Assembly: GCA_021775895.1 (NCBI GenBank)
Contig: JAJFGX010000095.1
Span: 1 to 32,116, forward strand
Origin: Alphaproteobacteria bacterium
GTDB taxonomy: Bacteria > Pseudomonadota > Alphaproteobacteria > Micavibrionales > CSBR16-224
Length of the DNA stretch: 32,116 nt
Reading direction: 5' to 3'
Under the pieces are notes generated by a model, which ran no database searches, was not told where the DNA came from, and saw only the letters and a list, made by a program, of their open reading frames with translations. Below, in pieces: positions 15,523 to 24,800 of this stretch (positions within the stretch are counted from its first letter, which is position 1; each line of letters starts with the position of its first letter). A program made the position numbers and the translations under genes.

Positions 15523-17478
15523 TTATACCTTTTTTGGCTTTGATTTAGGTTTTGCTTTAGTTTTAGTACTATCCGCAGCTTTCGCTTTAGGTTTCGATTT
15601 TGACTTTGGTTTAGTCTTAGCTTTAGGCTTCGTTTCTTTATCAGACTCTACTTTTTCTTGGGAGTCGTCGTCTTCTTCCTCATCATCTTTTTTATCTAAA
15701 TGTCCTAAATGTCCACGTATTATTGAGATTGGCACTCCCATACGCTTCATAATGATGTATTGTTGCAAGATTGTTAGAAGGTTACTGATAGTCCAGTAAA
15801 TTACTAAACCAGAGGCAAAACGTGCCAACATCACGGCAAATAAGTAAGGGAAATAGTTTTTAATCATAGCTTGTGTAGGATCTGTAGGTTTCGGACTCAT
15901 ACGATTAAGGAAATACATAGAAAGACCCATCAAGCATGGCCACGCACCTATGGTTAACATAGCAGGTGTGTTAAATGGTAGTAACCCAAATAAGTTTAAA
16001 AGTGAAGTTGGATCTTTATCTGATAAATCACTAATCCAGCCAAAGAATGACGCGTGACGCAACATAACATTAGTTAAAATCACTTTATACAATGAAAAGA
16101 AAATAGGAATTTGAATCAACATCGGCCAGCAACCACTGAATGGGTTAACTCCTTCCTTCTGATAAAGCTCCATAAACGCTTTTTGTAGCTTTTCTCTATC
16201 ACCTTTGTACTTTTCTTTTATTTTGTTCATTTTAGGCTGCATTTTTGTAACCATAGCCATAGATTTATATGCTTTATAGCTAAGTGGAAATGTTACAGTC
16301 TTTAGAATTATGGTTAGAACTATAATTCCAATACCAATATGCCCAAAAAATGTTCCGAGCCATGTTAACAATGAAAATAAAGGTTTGGTCATGAAGTAAT
16401 AAATACCAAAATCAATAGCCAGCTCTAAATTAGGAATATTATATTGTTCCTCATATTTTTGTAGTATTGGCAGGACTTTTACTCCAGCATAAAGCCTTAC
16501 TGTGTGATTAACAGTACTATCAATAGGCAGTATATATTCTCTACCAACAATGTCTGTCTGATACTGTTGATTATCCTTTGTACCTGTTCTTAAGTAGCGA
16601 AGAGTATTCCTACTGTTGTCATTATCGGGGATAAGTCCAGTGAACCAATATTTATCTGTAAAGCCAATCCAGCCTTTTTCTTCGTGATATGTTTCATTTT
16701 CACCTATGTCGATATCATTATAATCAATTTCTTTTAAATCATCTTCAATAAATGCAAGAGGCCCTTCATGCAAAACAAAGAAGCCAGAATAATCTATAGG
16801 AAGACTATTCCTAGATAAAAGCCCATACGGATATAATGATGCTGTTTTATTGCTGTTATTGGTTACACTCTGAGTAATTGTAAACATGTAATCATGATCA
16901 AGAGTAATGTGTTTTTTAAACAAAAAACCCTGCCCATTATCCCAGCTAAAAATAACTCTATGTGCTACTTCAGCATCACCTTGAACTGAAGTATTTTCAA
17001 CAAGTTTCCAAATAGTTTTATCATCTGGCAGTATAATCGATGAGTCTTGCTTTGCAATCCAGCCAAAATCGGCAACATATGATTTCTTTCCATGTTCTGG
17101 GGTTAGTAAATGCACTAACTCAGTCTTTTCTGTAGTGGTGTAGTAATCAACAAGTGAAATATCATCAAGTTTACTACCTTGTCTGGAAATTGAAACATTT
17201 AGATGTTCTGTGTTAAAAGCAATACGCATATCATGCTCTGCACCTAGAATTTCTGCTCGTGAGTGCGGGATATCTTCATATGGTTCTTCTATTGCAGGCT
17301 CTATATTTTTTTCAACCATAACTTTTTGCGCACGTTTCTGAGCTTCTAACGCTTCAAGTCTAGGTTTATCAAAAATGAAATAAAAACTAATTAAAATAAC
17401 TAAGGACAGCACCACAGCAATAATAATATTTGAAGGTGGTAATTGTTTTGGATCATTATGCATATTGTGGTGTGACAT
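15523..17478 (-). CDS. yidC: Membrane protein insertase YidC
   Basis: The 651-residue protein has an N-terminal membrane anchor (about 17-38), a large periplasmic domain and the conserved insertase core in its C-terminal half. The core contains KTVTFPLSYKAYKSM (with a Lys where E. coli YidC has the groove Arg366), the cytoplasmic loop QKEGVNPFSGCWPMLIQIP and further membrane segments. It inserts and folds inner-membrane proteins alone or with SecYEG. The tail (about 596-651) is a low-complexity extension: an acidic run followed by KPK-type repeats, probably for ribosome contact. Between yidD (35 bases upstream) and engB (6 bases downstream) it forms the centre of an operon; AGAGA lies before the ATG. 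Confidence 0.96.
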   Translation of the reverse strand: MSHHNMHNDPKQLPPSNIIIAVVLSLVILISFYFIFDKPRLEALEAQKRAQKVMVEKNIEPAIEEPYEDIPHSRAEILGAEHDMRIAFNTEHLNVSISRQGSKLDDISLVDYYTTTEKTELVHLLTPEHGKKSYVADFGWIAKQDSSIILPDDKTIWKLVENTSVQGDAEVAHRVIFSWDNGQGFLFKKHITLDHDYMFTITQSVTNNSNKTASLYPYGLLSRNSLPIDYSGFFVLHEGPLAFIEDDLKEIDYNDIDIGENETYHEEKGWIGFTDKYWFTGLIPDNDNSRNTLRYLRTGTKDNQQYQTDIVGREYILPIDSTVNHTVRLYAGVKVLPILQKYEEQYNIPNLELAIDFGIYYFMTKPLFSLLTWLGTFFGHIGIGIIVLTIILKTVTFPLSYKAYKSMAMVTKMQPKMNKIKEKYKGDREKLQKAFMELYQKEGVNPFSGCWPMLIQIPIFFSLYKVILTNVMLRHASFFGWISDLSDKDPTSLLNLFGLLPFNTPAMLTIGAWPCLMGLSMYFLNRMSPKPTDPTQAMIKNYFPYLFAVMLARFASGLVIYWTISNLLTILQQYIIMKRMGVPISIIRGHLGHLDKKDDEEEDDDSQEKVESDKETKPKAKTKPKSKSKPKAKAADSTKTKAKPKSKPKKV

Positions 17479-17513
17479 TCTTTGTATCTCTTTAAAGTTA
17501 GTGTGATTAGAAG

Positions 17514-17849
17514 TTAATGATGTTTTTTACATCTTTTTTTGCGTCCATACCAGAGAAAACTATCAGGAACAGGATCATAGCCATGTGAACCCCAAGGGTG
17601 GCACTTAACAAATCTTTTTACAAAAAGATACCCACCTTTTATAACCCCGTGTTTTACAAGAGCTTCTTTAGCATAACAAGAGCATGTCGGGTGAAACCTA
17701 CAGCTTGGGCTGGTTAATGGAGAAATTGCTAATTGATAAAAGCGTATTATCAATAGTAGAATATTTTTTGGCATATTTAATGCTTTTTGAACAAAACTAT
17801 TGTTTGCTCGTTGCAATTTATTGGTCTTATCGTTATTAGTATCTATCAT
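17514..17849 (-). CDS. yidD: Membrane protein insertion efficiency factor YidD
   Basis: The 111-residue protein contains the YidD signature: an amphipathic helix [20 protein letters not shown] with the conserved SC/TCS cysteines, YAKEAL and the C-terminal [12 protein letters not shown]. YidD is an inner-membrane-associated protein that aids YidC-dependent insertion. The N-terminal 25 residues are an extra polar stretch before the helix, so the true start could be further in. It lies directly upstream of yidC, as in most bacteria, but the rnpA and rpmH genes that usually precede it are not here; instead a polysaccharide gene diverges from its start. Confidence 0.93.
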   Translation of the reverse strand: MIDTNNDKTNKLQRANNSFVQKALNMPKNILLLIIRFYQLAISPLTSPSCRFHPTCSCYAKEALVKHGVIKGGYLFVKRFVKCHPWGSHGYDPVPDSFLWYGRKKRCKKHH

Positions 17850-17923
17850 AGCCCATTTTTAAGGCAAAAGTTTTTATATTGCAAACTAAAACTTTCTATC
17901 TTGCTGGCAGGAACAGTTATATA

Positions 17924-19066
17924 ATGAATAAAAACAAACAAATACTTTTTGTATTAAAAAATCATTTCACAAATGATAGTCGTGTTTTGAAAGAAGCAAG
18001 AACTCTTATTTCAGCAGGATATGATGTTACTATACGCTGTTTATGGGATAAAGGACTCGCAAAACATGAAGTTATTGACAATATAAAAATTGAACGCCTT
18101 ATTTACTCTAAAAGAGGTGTAAAGAAATCAGCTGTAAAAAAAGTAACAAAATTAATTGAATATTATTATCAAGTTATTAAAGATTCTTCTAAGTTTTCTA
18201 TTATTCATTGCCATGACTTAGATACTCTACCAATTGGAGTTTTTATGAAGCTTATTAGTTTTGGTAAGAAAAAACTAATTTATGATGCTCATGAATATGA
18301 GACGGAACGACACCATATTCATGGATTTTTGAAATTGCTATTTAAAATTACAGAGCGTTTATTTATTTACTTTGCAAATACAGTTATTACAGTTAGCGAT
18401 GGCATAGCTAATGAGTATGTTAGGTTATATAATATAAAGAAACCTATTCTTGTTCTAAATTGTCCCTCATATAGGAAAGATACACTTGGTAAAGATATTT
18501 TCCGTGAGAAGTTTGGAATAAAAAAAGATCAAGTTATTTTTCTTTATCAAGGTGGTTTATATAAGGATAGAGGTCTAGAAACAGTTTTAGAAGCATTCAA
18601 AAATGTAGAAGATAAAAATAAAGTTGTTGTTTTTATGGGATACGGAGAGTTTGACACTATCATTAAGGAGAATGCAGCTAAGTATGAAAATATTTTTTAC
18701 CATGATGCTGTTAGTCCAGATGTTTTACTAGACTATACGTCATCTGCGGATATGGGTGTATTTTTCTGTAGAAATATTTGTTTAAGTTATTATTATTGCC
18801 TACCAAATAAACTTTTTGAATATACAATGGCCGGTCTACCAGTTATTGTGTCAGATCTCCCTGAGATGAAAAAAATTGTTAATAAATATAATAATGGTAT
18901 TGTAGTGCAAGAGAACCAAGAAGATTTTGTTAAGGCTATAAATAAAGTAAGCTTTAAAGATATTAATGATTATAAAAAGAATATATCTAAGGTGAAAGAT
19001 ACTTATAATTGGGAAGAACAAGAGAAAGTTTTGCTTTCTATATATGACGGTTTGGAGGAGCAATGA
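17924..19066 (+). CDS. Glycosyltransferase family 4
   Basis: The 380-residue GT-B protein begins at the ATG 17924 (AGGAA about ten bases upstream); a TTG at 17879 in frame is less likely. The N-terminal domain has FTNDSRVLKEARTL and HCHDLDTLPIG, followed by YDAHEYETERHH, a pattern of GT4 enzymes acting on surface glycans. The donor domain has GYGEFD and PNKLFEYTMAGLPVI with the conserved Glu. It is the first gene of the plus-strand polysaccharide cluster, facing away from yidD. Its stop overlaps the start of a 25-codon frame in an ATGA. Confidence 0.87.
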   Translation: MNKNKQILFVLKNHFTNDSRVLKEARTLISAGYDVTIRCLWDKGLAKHEVIDNIKIERLIYSKRGVKKSAVKKVTKLIEYYYQVIKDSSKFSIIHCHDLDTLPIGVFMKLISFGKKKLIYDAHEYETERHHIHGFLKLLFKITERLFIYFANTVITVSDGIANEYVRLYNIKKPILVLNCPSYRKDTLGKDIFREKFGIKKDQVIFLYQGGLYKDRGLETVLEAFKNVEDKNKVVVFMGYGEFDTIIKENAAKYENIFYHDAVSPDVLLDYTSSADMGVFFCRNICLSYYYCLPNKLFEYTMAGLPVIVSDLPEMKKIVNKYNNGIVVQENQEDFVKAINKVSFKDINDYKKNISKVKDTYNWEEQEKVLLSIYDGLEEQ

Positions 19067-19140
19067 AAATTAGTTACTTAATTCATAGCTTTCTTAGGCT
19101 TAATTTTAAACACACTATAAAATCCGATGGAGTCAATTAA
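19063..19140 (+). CDS. Short 25-residue frame between two glycosyltransferases
   Basis: An ATG overlapping the previous stop (ATGA, 19063-19066) opens 25 codons ending in TAA at 19138-19140, immediately before the next ATG. The first residues, MKISYLIHSFLR, look like the beginning of another glycosyltransferase. It may be the remnant of a deleted gene or a coupling peptide that hands ribosomes to the next gene. Existence of a stable product is unproven. Confidence 0.3.
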   Translation: MKISYLIHSFLRLNFKHTIKSDGVN

Positions 19141-19938
19141 ATGCCAAAAAAAATTTATATCCTTATTCCAGCCTATAATGAAGAGGCATCTTTAGCAGAA
19201 TTACTAGAGGTCGTGCATAATGAGGCTAAAAAACAGTCTTGGGATTATAAAATTATAGCTTGTGATGATGGCTCTTCTGACAAGACACAAGCAATTCTAA
19301 AGAAGTCACAAAAGAAATATGCCTTAGATATTATCACTCATAAAATTAATCGTGGGTTGGGTGAGACAGCAAGAGATCTTTTTGAAAAAGTTGCACTAGA
19401 AGCGAACGATAATGATGTTATTCTGCGTGTTGAAGGTGATAACACTCACAACCCATCTTATATGACTGATTTGGTTAATAAAATTGATGAAGGATATGAT
19501 GTTGTTGTTGCATCTAGGTTTGTTGATGGCGGAGGACAAACAGGTTTAAATAAAAAGAAAACTTTTATTAGTAATTGTGCAAATTTATTTATGAAGTTCT
19601 TTTTTCCGATTAAGGGGTTTCGTGAATATTCATGTGGTTTTAGGGCATATAGAGCTAGCATTATTAAAAAGTCTATTAAATTCTATGGCAATAATTTTAT
19701 TCAGCTTAAAGGTTTGGGCTTTACATGCACTTTGGAGAAGCTTGTAAAGCTTAGAATTTTAAAAGCTAGATTTGCCGAAGTGCCATTTGTTCTACAATAT
19801 GATAAAAAAATCAGTTCTAGCAAAATGGTAGGTAGTATTACAATGTTGGGTTACATTGTAATGGTTATTGTTTATTATTGGCCATGGGGTGGTTGGCGTA
19901 CAGGTTACGGTCAAAAGCTCAAACAAGAATCTATATAA
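19141..19938 (+). CDS. Glycosyltransferase family 2 (DPM1/GtrB-like)
   Basis: The 265-residue GT-A enzyme has the GT2 pattern: LIPAYNEEASL (8-18), CDDGSSDKT (41-49), the DxD-like EGD (98-100) and VVASRFVDGGGQTG. The C-terminus has one hydrophobic stretch (about 237-252) that could anchor it. Such enzymes transfer a sugar from a nucleotide donor to a lipid carrier or growing glycan at the inner leaflet. GGAG lies nine bases before the ATG. It is 17 bases upstream of asnB. Confidence 0.88.
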   Translation: MPKKIYILIPAYNEEASLAELLEVVHNEAKKQSWDYKIIACDDGSSDKTQAILKKSQKKYALDIITHKINRGLGETARDLFEKVALEANDNDVILRVEGDNTHNPSYMTDLVNKIDEGYDVVVASRFVDGGGQTGLNKKKTFISNCANLFMKFFFPIKGFREYSCGFRAYRASIIKKSIKFYGNNFIQLKGLGFTCTLEKLVKLRILKARFAEVPFVLQYDKKISSSKMVGSITMLGYIVMVIVYYWPWGGWRTGYGQKLKQESI

Positions 19939-19955
19939 TTTAAGGTAATGATTTT

Positions 19956-21875
19956 ATGTGTGGTATTTGTGGAATATCATCAGCTAATATATCAGTTAAT
20001 GATAGAAATATTGTAAAAAACATGATGGATACATTGTATCATCGTGGCCCCGATGGTGATGGAATATCTTATGGGCATGACTTTGTATTTGGACACCGTC
20101 GTTTAGCAATTATAGATATAGATCATGGCCAGCAACCAATTGCCTCTGAAAATGGCAGATATACTCTTACTTATAATGGAGAAATTTATAATTATATAGA
20201 GCTGCGTGATGATTTAAAGAAGCGTGGGGTTAACTTTAGAACAAATTCTGATACTGAAGTTTTGTTGCAATTATTAATTCATGATGGAGTAAAAGCTCTT
20301 GATAAATTAATTGGTATGTACGCCTTTGCTTTTCATGATGGAGAAACAGGGCAAGTTATATTGGCAAGAGATGAGTTTGGTATTAAACCTCTTTACTATA
20401 CAATAACCGATAATGGTTCGTTAGTTTTTGCATCTGAAATTAAAGCAATATTAAAACACCCATCAGTTAAAGCGGTTAGATCAAATGATGGATTGATGCA
20501 TTATTTGACTTTTCAGTTATGCCTTGGTGATGGAACACTGTTCTCTGGTATTAAGAAATTGAAACCAGGGTTTTATATTCTTTTTAATGCTAAAAACACT
20601 AAGGATATTAAGCAACAGAAATATTGGGACTGCGAGTTTAAAATTGATGAAGTCCATACTGAAAGTTATTTTCTTTCAAAGCTAGATACGTTACTTGAAG
20701 ATAGTATTAATCTGCAACTTCGTAGTGATGTTCCTTTAGGAACTTATCTTTCTGGCGGTGTAGATTCAAGTTTGATTACAGCCATTGCAGCAGGACAGTC
20801 AGATAATAAAATCTCTAGTTATCATGGACGTTTTGCGGAAGGTAATGATTATGATGAATCTGAATATGCTAAAATGGTTGCAGACTCTGCAAGTGCTGAA
20901 TATAAGGAAGTTGTACCAACGGCAAAAGATTTTGTTAGCTACCTACCAAAATTAATTTATCACATGGACGAGCCAGCCGCAGGGCCTGGATTATTCCCTC
21001 AATATTGTGTGTCAAAATTAGCTTCTGATAATCATGTTAAAGTTATTTTAGGTGGGCAAGGTGGCGATGAGATTTTTGGTGGTTATGCTCGCTATGTTGT
21101 AGGGTATTTAGAGCAAGCTCTTAAAGGTGCAATATTAGAAACACAAGAAGAAGGGCAGCATCTTGTAACATTATCATCTATCATTCCTAATTTGCCACTT
21201 TTGCGTCAATATGTGCCAATGATGAAGCAATTTTGGAAGAGTGGCTTGTTTGAACCCATGGATTCAAGGTATTTTAAATTGATAGATAGATCACCAAATC
21301 TTGCTCATATGCTTGAATCTGGTGTTATGAGCGAGGTTGATAAAGAAAAAATATTTGAAGATTTTAAATTAGAATTTAATTCTCCAGATACTCAATCATA
21401 TATTAATAAAATGACTTATTTTGATTTAAAAACATTACTTCCTGCTTTATTGCAGGTTGAGGATCGTATGAGTATGGCTGTATCACTTGAATCTAGAGTT
21501 CCTATACTTGATCGTAGGATTGTTGATTTAACTACGACCATTCCACCAGCTATGAAGTTTGCAGGGGGTAAAACTAAATATCTTTTGAAGAAAATATCAG
21601 AGAATAAGTTGCCACAAGAAGTGGTTAATCGTAAAGATAAAATGGGTTTTCCAGTCCCTTTGAAAGAATGGATGGAAAAAGGTATTGTAAGAGACTTTGT
21701 AAGTGATACATTGCTAAGTAAAGCATCAAAAGAACGTGGTATATTTAAGCCATCTGCATTAGAAATGTTAATTGATAAAGAAACAAAATTTGGTAGAGAG
21801 CTTTGGGGTGCTTTGTGTTTAGAGTTATGGCATCAGATTTATATTGATAAAACAATGTCTTTTGATAAAAGATAA
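19956..21875 (+). CDS. asnB: Glutamine-hydrolysing asparagine synthase-like amidotransferase
   Basis: The 639-residue protein has both AsnB domains. The N-terminal class II glutaminase begins with MCGICGI (catalytic Cys2) and continues with YHRGPDG and NGEIYNYIELR. The synthase domain has the PP-loop SGGVDSS (266-272) for adenylation. In surface-glycan loci such proteins usually amidate carboxyl groups of uronic acids rather than make free asparagine; which applies here is inferred from location. Length and motifs are normal. It sits in the middle of the plus-strand cluster, seven bases before the next gene. Confidence 0.92.
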   Translation: MCGICGISSANISVNDRNIVKNMMDTLYHRGPDGDGISYGHDFVFGHRRLAIIDIDHGQQPIASENGRYTLTYNGEIYNYIELRDDLKKRGVNFRTNSDTEVLLQLLIHDGVKALDKLIGMYAFAFHDGETGQVILARDEFGIKPLYYTITDNGSLVFASEIKAILKHPSVKAVRSNDGLMHYLTFQLCLGDGTLFSGIKKLKPGFYILFNAKNTKDIKQQKYWDCEFKIDEVHTESYFLSKLDTLLEDSINLQLRSDVPLGTYLSGGVDSSLITAIAAGQSDNKISSYHGRFAEGNDYDESEYAKMVADSASAEYKEVVPTAKDFVSYLPKLIYHMDEPAAGPGLFPQYCVSKLASDNHVKVILGGQGGDEIFGGYARYVVGYLEQALKGAILETQEEGQHLVTLSSIIPNLPLLRQYVPMMKQFWKSGLFEPMDSRYFKLIDRSPNLAHMLESGVMSEVDKEKIFEDFKLEFNSPDTQSYINKMTYFDLKTLLPALLQVEDRMSMAVSLESRVPILDRRIVDLTTTIPPAMKFAGGKTKYLLKKISENKLPQEVVNRKDKMGFPVPLKEWMEKGIVRDFVSDTLLSKASKERGIFKPSALEMLIDKETKFGRELWGALCLELWHQIYIDKTMSFDKR

Positions 21876-21882
21876 AAGTTAG

Positions 21883-23211
21883 GTGACTATTATTCTGAAT
21901 CAACAGCAATATAATTATATTATTAATGCAGGTAAATTGCGTTATTGGTCAAAAGAACATGGGAACAATCTTGTTTCTGAACTGCCAATTCCTGTCACAA
22001 ATAAAAATTTCAAATCAAAATTAATAGAAATTTCTTTACCAAGCTGGGCTGAAGATTTGGGCGCTTATGAAGGAAATATAATTCTAGTTGATGAATCTTG
22101 CCTGTTAGATGGAGCAAAAGAAAACTGGCAATTAGTTGATTGGTGGGCAGCGGCTTTCCATCATCTTAATGCAACAACTGAGCGTCTTTGGGAGCAAGAA
22201 AATGGGACTATACACTCATACTCTATGCGTTTAAAAACTGTAGATAGTCGTTTATTTGATTATGCTTGGGTAAATAGAATTTTCTTATTCCTACGACGTT
22301 GGGCAGCTAAAGAAGCTGGCAAAGATGAAGATGATATTTTTGGTGCATTACCTGCTCCACGAATTGATCTTACTCATGATGTTGATTATTTAAAGAAAAC
22401 AGTGCCTTTAAGGCTTAAAAAAACGGCATTTGATGGTTTTAATGCTTTGCGTCAATTATTGTCTTTAAAAATAAAGCAATCTATAGCAACCATATTTAAG
22501 GCAATTAAATTCTTTTTTGTGCCTCAAGCTTATTGGTGTATACCAGAAATAATGGAGGTTGAAGAACGTTATGGTTTTTCCAGTACTTTCCACTTTTATG
22601 GCGGGATAAAATCTATACCTAAAAGTTTCAAAAAATGGTTGTTAGATCCATCTTATGATGTAGAGGATACAGCTATAAGCAAGGTTATGATTGATATGAT
22701 TAGTAAAGGTTGGAGTGTTGGCCTGCATCAATCTTTTTTTAGTTGGAGCGATGCTAGCTCTATGAAAGAACAAATTAAAAAACTAGAAAATTCTACGGGA
22801 ACTAAAGCAATACGTTGCCGTCAACATTGGTTGCGTTTTTCTTGGGATAAAACTTGGCAGGCGCAGTTAGATGCTGGACTTAAACTTGATACTACTCTTT
22901 GTTTTAATGATAGAGCTGGATTTCGCAATGGCACTGCCTTAGAATTTACTCCACTGGGTAGTGGTGGAGCTTGCCTTGATATGCGTGCTTTGCCAACGGT
23001 GTTAATGGATTCTCATTTATGGGATTATTCAGATTATGATGAGCAAAAGCGTATAGATGAAATGAAAAGATGGATTGATGAAGTTATTTTTGTGCATGGA
23101 GAAATTAGTATAGTATGGCATCAGCGTGTCTACCATAAAGACTATGGCTGGGGCGGACTATATGAAGAATTACTGGCTTATATGAAAGAAAAAGGTGCTG
23201 TATCAACATGA
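21883..23211 (+). CDS. Polysaccharide deacetylase-like protein
   Basis: The 442-residue protein starts at a GTG. After an unassigned N-terminal ~150 residues it has LTHDVDYL (163-170), the metal/catalytic Asp motif of carbohydrate esterase 4-type deacetylases, followed by FHFYGG, SVGLHQSFFSW and the RCRQHWLRF segment, and a late HQRVYHKD. These match the divergent deacetylase-like proteins found in polysaccharide loci. It would remove N- or O-acetyl groups from a cytoplasmic or lipid-linked sugar, though the substrate is unknown and there is no signal peptide. Its last codons overlap the next gene in an ATGA. Confidence 0.8.
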   Translation: MTIILNQQQYNYIINAGKLRYWSKEHGNNLVSELPIPVTNKNFKSKLIEISLPSWAEDLGAYEGNIILVDESCLLDGAKENWQLVDWWAAAFHHLNATTERLWEQENGTIHSYSMRLKTVDSRLFDYAWVNRIFLFLRRWAAKEAGKDEDDIFGALPAPRIDLTHDVDYLKKTVPLRLKKTAFDGFNALRQLLSLKIKQSIATIFKAIKFFFVPQAYWCIPEIMEVEERYGFSSTFHFYGGIKSIPKSFKKWLLDPSYDVEDTAISKVMIDMISKGWSVGLHQSFFSWSDASSMKEQIKKLENSTGTKAIRCRQHWLRFSWDKTWQAQLDAGLKLDTTLCFNDRAGFRNGTALEFTPLGSGGACLDMRALPTVLMDSHLWDYSDYDEQKRIDEMKRWIDEVIFVHGEISIVWHQRVYHKDYGWGGLYEELLAYMKEKGAVST

Positions 23212-24800
23212 GTACTAACATCAATAATAATATTTATCTTGAACAAGTTTGGGGGAATCTTCCACGGTTACTTGCTTTTTATAATATGGACAAAACCAGT
23301 GAATTTTATGGTGTCGGTGATAGGCAGTTTTGGGGTTGGAAAACAATTGATTTTGCTAATGGCACATTCCAAGGTGCCGCTAATGGACTATCTTTATTGA
23401 TAAAAGAAAACTTATTGCCAGATTTTTTGGAGCAAGATGCAGCATTATCATTCATTGACGCACAGTTTTTAGGAACGTCTTGTTTAATTCGTGGAGATGG
23501 TTCTTTAGAGGAGGCATTCCCTTATGAAGCTTCATTTTGTGTAACAGCTCTAGTTGCATATGATTTATTATCTGCATGTGAAAATTTAAAAAATATAATC
23601 AGTGCTGAGAAAATAGATGAGTATATGGATATTATTGAAAGGCTAATAAAGTTTCTTATGGTCACAGATGAAACGCATGGCTTTATTTCTAATCACCTAA
23701 CTACAGCTTCGCTTGCTCTTTTAAAATGGGCGGAAGTGACTAATGATAAGAGTGCTTTTAAACGTGGTAATATGTTTTTAGAGCGTGTACTCAATCAGCA
23801 ATCGGATGAAGGTTGGTTTTCAGAGTATAGTGGTGCAGATGCTGGATATCAAACATGGACAATGTTTCATATGGCTGAAATATATAGTATGAAATTAGAA
23901 GATAATATAGCGACTGCTATAAAAAATGCTTTAGATAAATCATGCGATTTTCTAAAATATTTTGTGCAGCCAGACGGTTCTTTTGGTGGAATTTATGGGC
24001 AACGTAGTACAAGATTTTATATGCCTGCGGGTTTTGAGATTGTAGCACTAGAAATAAGCGATGCTTTATCGATTGCAGATTTTATGCGTAGTTCTATTGC
24101 TAACAAAACAACCGTAACATTAGATGCGATTGATCAACCAAATCTTATTCCATTTTTTAATGCTTATTGCTATGCTGCTGTTGCTCTGAAAAGAAACAAT
24201 TATTTAGAAAGCAGTGAGGCACTTCCAGCATTTGATAAAAAAGATATTAATAGAAAATATTTTGAAGAAGCAGGGTTATTAATTAATAAAGATAAAAATA
24301 ATTATACAGTTATATCTATTAAAAAAGGCGGTGTAATTCACTCTTATAATTACAAGAATAAAATCACGCATATTGATGCAGGTGCTTTGTATAAAAATAA
24401 AAAAGAAACGTTATACACAACTCAAACCAATAATGAACCGATAAAGCTTAAAGAAGAAGACGGAGGTTTAATTATAGATGCCCCATTAATAAAAATTAAT
24501 AGACCCTATCCAACAGCTTTTAAATTTATGGTATTAAGAGCTTTAAATATTACGGTGATGCGGTGGCGACCTTTGCGAGATTTAATAAAAAAGATGCTTG
24601 TTGCATTATTAGTTTCTGGTAGAAAACCTTCAGGAGGCATAAATAGACGAACCATTAATTTTTCTGAAAACATTGCAATTAAAGATGAAATTATCAGCAG
24701 TGAGAATTTAAATTTAGAAAAAGTAAATGATACTCAAACATATTACGGTACACATATGGCAAGCCAAGGTTATTGGCAAAAGCAGGACATGGGAAAATGA
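23208..24800 (+). CDS. (Alpha/alpha)-toroid-type protein of the polysaccharide locus, function unknown
   Basis: The 530-residue protein is coupled to the deacetylase gene by an ATGA overlap. About residues 1-330 are a series of paired helices with aromatic-rich motifs, including GVGDRQFWGWKTIDF near residue 36, DEGWFSEYSGADAGYQTW near 200 and PDGSFGGIYGQRSTRFYMP in the 250s, like six-hairpin glycosidase or lyase toroids. The rest (about 360-450) looks beta-rich, as in heparinase-type lyases, then ends in a basic helix. No signal peptide or certain catalytic residues are visible. Position between a deacetylase and an aminotransferase suggests glycan modification or editing. I cannot name the family with confidence. 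Confidence 0.72.
   Translation: MSTNINNNIYLEQVWGNLPRLLAFYNMDKTSEFYGVGDRQFWGWKTIDFANGTFQGAANGLSLLIKENLLPDFLEQDAALSFIDAQFLGTSCLIRGDGSLEEAFPYEASFCVTALVAYDLLSACENLKNIISAEKIDEYMDIIERLIKFLMVTDETHGFISNHLTTASLALLKWAEVTNDKSAFKRGNMFLERVLNQQSDEGWFSEYSGADAGYQTWTMFHMAEIYSMKLEDNIATAIKNALDKSCDFLKYFVQPDGSFGGIYGQRSTRFYMPAGFEIVALEISDALSIADFMRSSIANKTTVTLDAIDQPNLIPFFNAYCYAAVALKRNNYLESSEALPAFDKKDINRKYFEEAGLLINKDKNNYTVISIKKGGVIHSYNYKNKITHIDAGALYKNKKETLYTTQTNNEPIKLKEEDGGLIIDAPLIKINRPYPTAFKFMVLRALNITVMRWRPLRDLIKKMLVALLVSGRKPSGGINRRTINFSENIAIKDEIISSENLNLEKVNDTQTYYGTHMASQGYWQKQDMGK

Noticed and set aside
15314-15799. Plus-strand frame antisense to engB and yidC
   Set aside because: Its residues come from the complement of the yidC low-complexity tail (Phe/Ser/Leu runs); it is a shadow.
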